A stretch of 64,000 nucleotides of DNA from Musa acuminata AAA Group (Eukaryota > Streptophyta > Magnoliopsida > Zingiberales > Musaceae). Where the stretch lies: positions 19,799,001 through 19,863,000 of the forward strand of contig NC_088345.1 of assembly GCF_036884655.1 (NCBI RefSeq), read 5' to 3'. This document shows, piece by piece, positions 59,301 to 64,000 of the stretch. Positions within the stretch are counted from its first letter, which is position 1, and every line of letters starts with the position of its first letter. The translations under genes were made by a program, and so were the position numbers. The notes beneath the pieces are model-generated. The model was given only the letters and a program-made list of their open reading frames with translations. It did not search any database and was not told the origin of the DNA.

Positions 59301-60546
59301 GGATTGTCTGGACCTTTGCCAGAAATGGTAAAGGGTATGCGCTGATTTGCCCGCTTTGTAGGGTCCCGCTTTGTGGGATATTCTGGTATGCGCTATTTGC
59401 CCGCTTTGTGGGGTCCCGCTTTGTGGGATATTCTGGTATGCGCTTATTTGCCCGCTTTGTGGGGTCCCGTTATGTGGGATATTGTAGACTTTTGTCAGGT
59501 GGTCATTCAGAAATGGATGAATCACATTCTGACTGAGATCCCACTACACCTTCTGTATGTTTGATATGATATCCAGAGCTTTGGTTATGTGTTTCTGTAC
59601 ATGCTTTGGATAAGATTGATATGTTTGCAACGTCAAAGACGACGTTTGAGCTTCTGTACGATATTTGTTTTCGATATGCTCTGAAATGCTTCATTCACTG
59701 ATGATATGCTTCGAAATGTTCCATATGCCGTTGATATGCTCCGGAACATTTCATATGCCATTGATATGCTCCAATTACTCTGTGCTCCATTTGCTATGAA
59801 CTGATATGTTCTGATATGTCCTATCTGCCATTGATATGTTCCAATTACTCTATGCCCCATTCGTTATGGATCAATTATGTTTTGAATGACATGATACGTA
59901 TGATTTGGTATCTATTGAGATGGTATCCTTGAGAATTCTTGTATTCTGCCTTGCATTATGATACCTTACTCGTTTGAAACCGTTCCTTTTTGTTCTGAAT
60001 ATGCTTTGTCACTTGCTGAGCCGTTTTTGGCTCACTCCGTTGTTATATAAATCTTTCAGGTCAGCTTGTCACTCTTCGAGATGTTTGATTTGGGCTGAGG
60101 CAGTGGATAGCTATTCAGAATAATGGGCAAGTCTGGTTGGTTATTACGATATTGTTGTATAAGTATGTCTTGTATATAATGAAATGTTGTCGATGAACCG
60201 AAATAGATATACTGTGTCCAAGTGTTAGGAGATCTCTCTTATTTGGAATTTCAGAATGTTAAGTCTAATTTATGGTGATATGAACTTGTGGTGAATAGTT
60301 GGAGTTCTGATTGTATAATTTATTTAGCTTGTGGATTTATAAATGTTGTTCATGTTTGTCAAGTTGGCTTGGGTTGCCATAAATGTGAATTATCGAGTGA
60401 TGTGATATATGATTATAAACTGCACAGGTTTTATGGATGTGAATATGAATAGAATGTTTTCAGTGTCCTCAAACGTTAGTTTGGATCCTGGATTGGTCTG
60501 TGACGAAAATTTTAAAAAAATCATGGATATTTTGAGGGGCGTGACA
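56324..60546 (+). repeat. L 3' LTR, complete
   Basis: TGTAATATCCCTCGC...GGGGCGTGACA, 4,223 bp. Purine block 56,525-57,228, 181-bp array units at 57,229, 57,410, 57,591 and 57,772, and 50-bp repeats at about 59,336-59,485. It is longer than the left copy in the AAG run at about 56,574-56,610 by 12 bp. Large frames on both strands (up to 605 codons) are low-complexity artefacts. Confidence 0.9.
57229..57814 (+). repeat. 181-bp tandem array in L 3' LTR
   Basis: Same array as at 51,364, with identical unit number and order of variants, so the array predates the insertion of L. Confidence 0.93.
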
Positions 60547-61477
60547 CTATAGCCTCTCGGAGGCTGTGTCTGGGTGGTACCACCGCCTAAACCGGTGGTA
60601 CCACTGCTTGACATAGTCTCGGAGACTATGCCATGACATTGCTACCTCATGGGTCATTGTTTGGGCCTTTCATTGGGCCCAACACAATCCTTACATGGGC
60701 CCAACTGGCCCCTAATTGGGTTGGCCCAAATCCAAACCCAATTACATGCTAACTATGATTCCTAAGACATTCTAAGCTAAACAAGTCCGAAGTCTAGTTT
60801 CTTCCGGCGAGCTTCCGATGATCTTCCGACGAACTTCCGACGGTCTCTCGGCAATGTTCTAGTGGACTCCCGGCAAGCTCCTGGACTCCACAACGATCTT
60901 CTTGGTGAGTTCTGATGAGCTTCTCTAGCAAGCTTTGAGACTTCTCGGGTGATTCCTGTAGAACTTTCGATGAACGTTTGGACTTCCGACAAACTCTCGA
61001 ACTCTCAACGAAATCGCATTCTTGACTCTGGGACTTCATTTTGCTTTATGCATTGCTATCATAGTTAATCCTATACATGTAAAACATACTTCAATCTAGA
61101 CAATTAATACTAAGCATTAATCATGTTGTCCGACATATCATTGGTCCCTCGACGCTTCGTCCAATTCTTCGGCGCATCGTCCTCTTTTGTGGCCTATTGC
61201 CCAATCGGCCAATTGACTCCGTAACTCCAATATCCTTGGCGTAATATCCGCTCTTCTTGGCCCGATGTCCGAATCCATGGCTTAAAGCCTTTTGTCGATA
61301 CGTCGACCGATCCTCCGGCCCGACGTCCAATCTTCTGACATGTTTTCTCCCGGCCCAACATGATTCTTCATGCTTTAGTTATCTCATCCTAATCGAAGCA
61401 TCCTGCGTCACTCAAAACATAGATTAAATCATAAACACTTATCAATTGGTTTCATCATCAAAATTCGAGATTCAACA
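60547..61477 (-). repeat. B3 5' LTR, right part
   Basis: Continues the palindrome cluster (GGGTGGTACCACCGCC, GGTGGTACCACTGC) and runs through the TTCCGACGAACTTCCGACG-type region to AATTCGAGATTCAACA at 61,477. It includes about 650 bp (60,650-61,260) not present in the B1 LTR. Confidence 0.83.
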
Positions 61478-62932
61478 AGCGTCACCCGCAAGTGGGGGCA
61501 ATGCCACCCATAGGGGCGGCCGCCCTCCTATAGGGCAGCGTTGCCAGCGGGTGTGCCGCCCGTAGGCAGGGGCAAGGCCCCCACCCCCCACTGCACAGCC
61601 TATTGCTGGTAGGGTGGCGGCGGTGGTGGCGGTTGCAGTAGGGGAAAGGGAGAAAGGGGCTTAGGGTTTTCTGGGCAAAAAAAAGTTTTGCCCCTCAAAA
61701 TTTTAGAAATTCTAGTTATGTCTTTTTCTTCATATTATGAAAATACAACTCAAAATTTAAGAAATTTCCTATATATCCCTGATTTAAAAATATTAATTAA
61801 TTAAAAAGTTTAATTGATTATTATTTTTATTATTATCTAGTAGTCCTACATGATGATGATTTATACATGTGATGTATGATGTGTGAACGGATGATCATGG
61901 ACCGTGTGATATGTGTACTTGTGATTATTATTATTACTAGGGTCTATAAGTCTCCATTATATTTCTCATTTATTGTCAGGCCTACGTGCCTATGATTAAG
62001 TTGTAATCACATGAGGAGGCACAATGGGAGTGTGGATGCGATAGCGGGACCCACGAGACGGACGATCGCAATGCATGGAGATGTATCGAGATGTCAACGA
62101 AATCGACGAAGACGAGATGGATGATCACAAGGCATGGAGATGCACCGTTGTACACATAGATCTTGATGTGAGTGATTAGTCCTATTGGCTCGGGCCTAAT
62201 CACATTAGGTTGTGTTCCATGATCATCTGGTGTGATTACTTATACACATACTAGATATGTATATATATTTGCATGTGATGTAGATATATATTAAATATGT
62301 ACATGTGTGACATGTCATAATAGGAGACCAAATCATATAAACCCCTCGCTCGATAATATTAAGTCGGTAAACATGAGACAATTAGGTTGACCCACATGGC
62401 CTTCCATCGTTATAGGTAGGGATTGATTCCCGGTGTAGGTTGAGTTAGTCGAGTCCCTCAAGGCTCACCTATATCACGATTCGCTATCTTGCCTACAACA
62501 TAGAGATGTCACTAGTAACCTGAGGACATGGTATACTTGGTTGAGTCCCTCAAGGGTATATCATCGAATCAGACTCATCTTGTAACAATGGTGTTGACTT
62601 AAACGAGCATCATGGTTGGTTGAGTCTCTCAAGACCATGGCAATTCGGAGGCTGAATAGGATGTGAATCACAAGAAGTTGTGATCGGCAAGAGTTGCCTA
62701 CCTTTTGGGCTTAGTGTGATTGGTCGAGTCCCTTGAGGTTACACTAAGATGCTGATTGGATCCTGATCCCCACTAGAAGTCTGCCAGAGACTTCTGTTTC
62801 ACGTGCTGAGGGTGTCACGTGACTTGCCAATAAAATAGTGGGGGCATACTAAGATAGAAGTCCATATCTTGATTGTTTATGTTTTGCAAAATATGCATGT
62901 TATTCATTTTTGCTGCATCTTTATTTTTGAAA
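61478..62932 (+). mobile_element. H, continued: GC-rich LTR end and leader
   Basis: GC-rich start (61,478-61,640) continues the wording of 35,497-35,677. Then AT-rich and repeat-bearing sequence without frames. Between 62,448 and 62,740 the word GTTGAGTCCCTCAAGG occurs four times with small changes. No clear LTR end or initiator-Met primer site could be placed, so the LTR/leader border is unknown. Confidence 0.5.
62448..62740 (+). repeat. Four degenerate repeats around GAGTCCCTCAAGG
   Basis: Copies at about 62,448, 62,539, 62,617 and 62,721, spaced 78-104 bp, each preceded by GGT(T/C) and followed by a short variable part. Probably a decayed tandem repeat with a unit near 90 bp in the element's leader. 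Confidence 0.6.
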
Positions 62933-64000
62933 ATGTCATATTCAAATCCCTTACATGGTATACTTGATGTCAACCATCTCACTGGTCCAAATTATATGGA
63001 TTAGCTCTGCAACTTGAGAATTATTCTCATTGTGGAGAAAATCGCGTACGTCCTTGATATAGTGATGCCTACGCCCGAGGAAGGGGCAAGCGAGGATGAG
63101 ATCACTCGCTACGTGAAGTACATTGATGACTCCACTCTTGCTCAATGCTACATATTGGGCTCTATGACTCCTGAGTTACAGAGACAACATGAAAAGATGG
63201 ATGCCAGATCAATTTTTCTACATGTCCGTAAATTATTTGAGGAATAGGGAAGGACTCAACGATATGAGATATCCAAGAGTCTCTTCCGTACTAGGATGAC
63301 TAACGGGACACCGGTTCAGAACCATGTCTTAAAGATAATTGAGTGGATAGAGAAACTCACTGGTCTAAGAATGGTCCTAGAGGATAACTTGTGTATGAAC
63401 ATTGTGCTTTAGTCCCTACTAGATTCCTTTTCATAGTTCATAATGAATTTTAATATGAACAAGCTTGAGGTGACTCTTCTAGAGCTCCTCAATATGTTGA
63501 GGGAGGCAAAGAGCACTATAAAAAAGAAGAAGCCAATTCTCTACACTAGTGAGACCAAAAAGAAAAGGAAAGCATAAATGTCTCTTAAGAAGGGCAACGG
63601 TAAGGGCAAACCAGGTAAAATAAAGGTTGCTAAGAAAGACCCGACAAAGGATAAATGCCAGTGCTTCCACTGTGGTAAAGATGGGCACTGGAAGATAAAC
63701 TGCAAAGAGTACCTTGCGGAGAGAGTAAAACAGAAGCTTGGAGAAGCTTTAGGTACATTCATGATCAATCTCCAGTTATCAGATTTTTGTGATAGTGCAT
63801 TGGTATTTGATACCGATATTCCTTATCACATCTGTAATTTATTGTAGACTCTAGCAAAACCGAGGAGATTGGTGAGAGGAATATTGCATAAAGGTTTATT
63901 TACGCTAGACACTGCTTCATATATCATTAATGTAAGTGTGTCTAAGAGGAAACGAGATGAGGTGATCAGTGCATACATGTTGGCATAGTAGGCTAGGTCA
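62933..64000 (+). pseudogene. H gag and start of pol (Ty1/copia), runs off the window
   Basis: ATG 62,933 opens MSYSNPLHGILDVNHLTGPNY, with a TAG where relatives have Trp (63,002), then NLRIILIVEKIAYVLD and the UBN2-type capsid region. Stops follow near 63,245, 63,410 and 63,575. The knuckle [14 protein letters not shown] lies at about 63,665-63,705, and a protease-like motif [11 protein letters not shown] at 63,808-63,840, with Thr-Asp where Ser-Gly or Thr-Gly is usual. The knuckle and capsid differ from the Sirevirus gags in this window, so H is another copia lineage (Angela/Tork-like is my best guess). Confidence 0.78.

Larger units (their letters stand above)
50684..60546 (+). mobile_element. 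L: Ty3/gypsy element with 4.2-kb LTRs and wrecked interior
   Basis: Two direct copies of about 4 kb (50,684-54,681 and 56,324-60,546, homologous from 56,537) enclose 1.64 kb. The right copy is a complete LTR, TGTAATATCCC...GGGGCGTGACA, preceded by a purine tract (AAGGGGGGGAGAG). The left copy ends with the same GTGACA followed by a primer site, and lacks the first 213 bp or so. Long LTRs, the primer site and the chromovirus-like interior motifs point to the Tekay/Del lineage of Ty3/gypsy. By eye I found only about six base differences between the LTRs outside one AAG run. Confidence 0.85.
47237..61477 (-). mobile_element. B3: gag-only Sirevirus relative, 5' LTR split by L
   Basis: Minus strand. 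A truncated 3' LTR (47,237-47,595), a non-coding tail, gag, primer site and 5' LTR (49,967-50,683 plus 60,547-61,477). Flanks AGCGC and AGCGT form a target duplication with one difference. No pol motif occurs between gag and the 3' LTR (47.6-49.0 kb). Same gag truncation as B1. Without the insert the element is about 4.4 kb. Confidence 0.8.

Noticed and set aside
61478..64000. Endogenous plant pararetrovirus
   Set aside because: The gag with the [14 protein letters not shown] knuckle and capsid region is of Ty1/copia type, and there is no movement-protein or pararetroviral RT motif anywhere in the window.

Overview
This is a plant nuclear genome window, almost certainly from a monocot. The only host gene I can support is a glycosyltransferase family 61 (GT61) gene with GC-rich codons in its long last exon, a class expanded in monocots. 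Nearly everything else is LTR retrotransposons in various states of decay. A Zingiberales (banana/ginger type) source is possible but is a guess. No CRISPR, tRNA, rRNA, bacterial or pararetroviral feature was seen.

Left block (1-23,180): a copia-type LTR fragment (1-583 and 8,545-8,704) is split by a complete minus-strand Sirevirus-like Ty1/copia element, here called A1 (584-8,544). A1 has 1.2-kb LTRs, an initiator-Met primer binding site and the target duplication CCAAT. Then follow a 5'-truncated plus-strand relative, A2 (8,705-14,885), a minus-strand gag-only element, B1 (14,886-18,295), and a plus-strand element with gag but no pol, B2 (18,296-23,180). All belong to the same Sirevirus-like group: an initiator-Met primer site where the 5' end survives, TGATGACAAAGGGGGAG-type purine tracts before the 3' LTR, and LTRs carrying repeats of the palindrome GGCGGTGCCACCGCC or its diverged forms.

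Middle block (23,181-33,748): old minus-strand Ty3/gypsy gag and protease fragments lie in a local duplication together with a long-inverted-repeat foldback element (25,930-26,508). Next comes a gene-bearing island with the three-exon GT61 gene (28,615-30,499), predicted to encode a 472-residue Golgi type II membrane protein. Downstream is a decayed RNase H domain, probably from a LINE (about 33,163-33,543).

Right block (33,749-64,000): a retrotransposon nest. The outermost element is a second copia type, H, with its LTR-like part at about 34,530-35,677 and its leader and gag at 61,478-64,000. It is interrupted by D (35,678-47,219), a full-length but decayed Sirevirus. The 3' LTR of D is split by G (42,717-46,344), a small Ty3/gypsy element with gag and protease but no polymerase. 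H is also interrupted by B3 (47,237-61,477), a gag-only Sirevirus relative with the target duplication AGCGC/AGCGT. The 5' LTR of B3 is split by L (about 50,684-60,546), a Ty3/gypsy element with LTRs of about 4.2 kb, nearly identical to each other, around a 1.6-kb wrecked interior.

The points most worth a second look are the gag-only Sirevirus family that shares one deletion through its zinc knuckle (B1, B3), the contrast between near-identical LTRs and a dead interior in L, the LTR of G that contains a second copy of its own end plus primer site, and the copy-number variation of the LTR palindromes. All alignments were done by eye, so boundaries marked 'about' are approximate.
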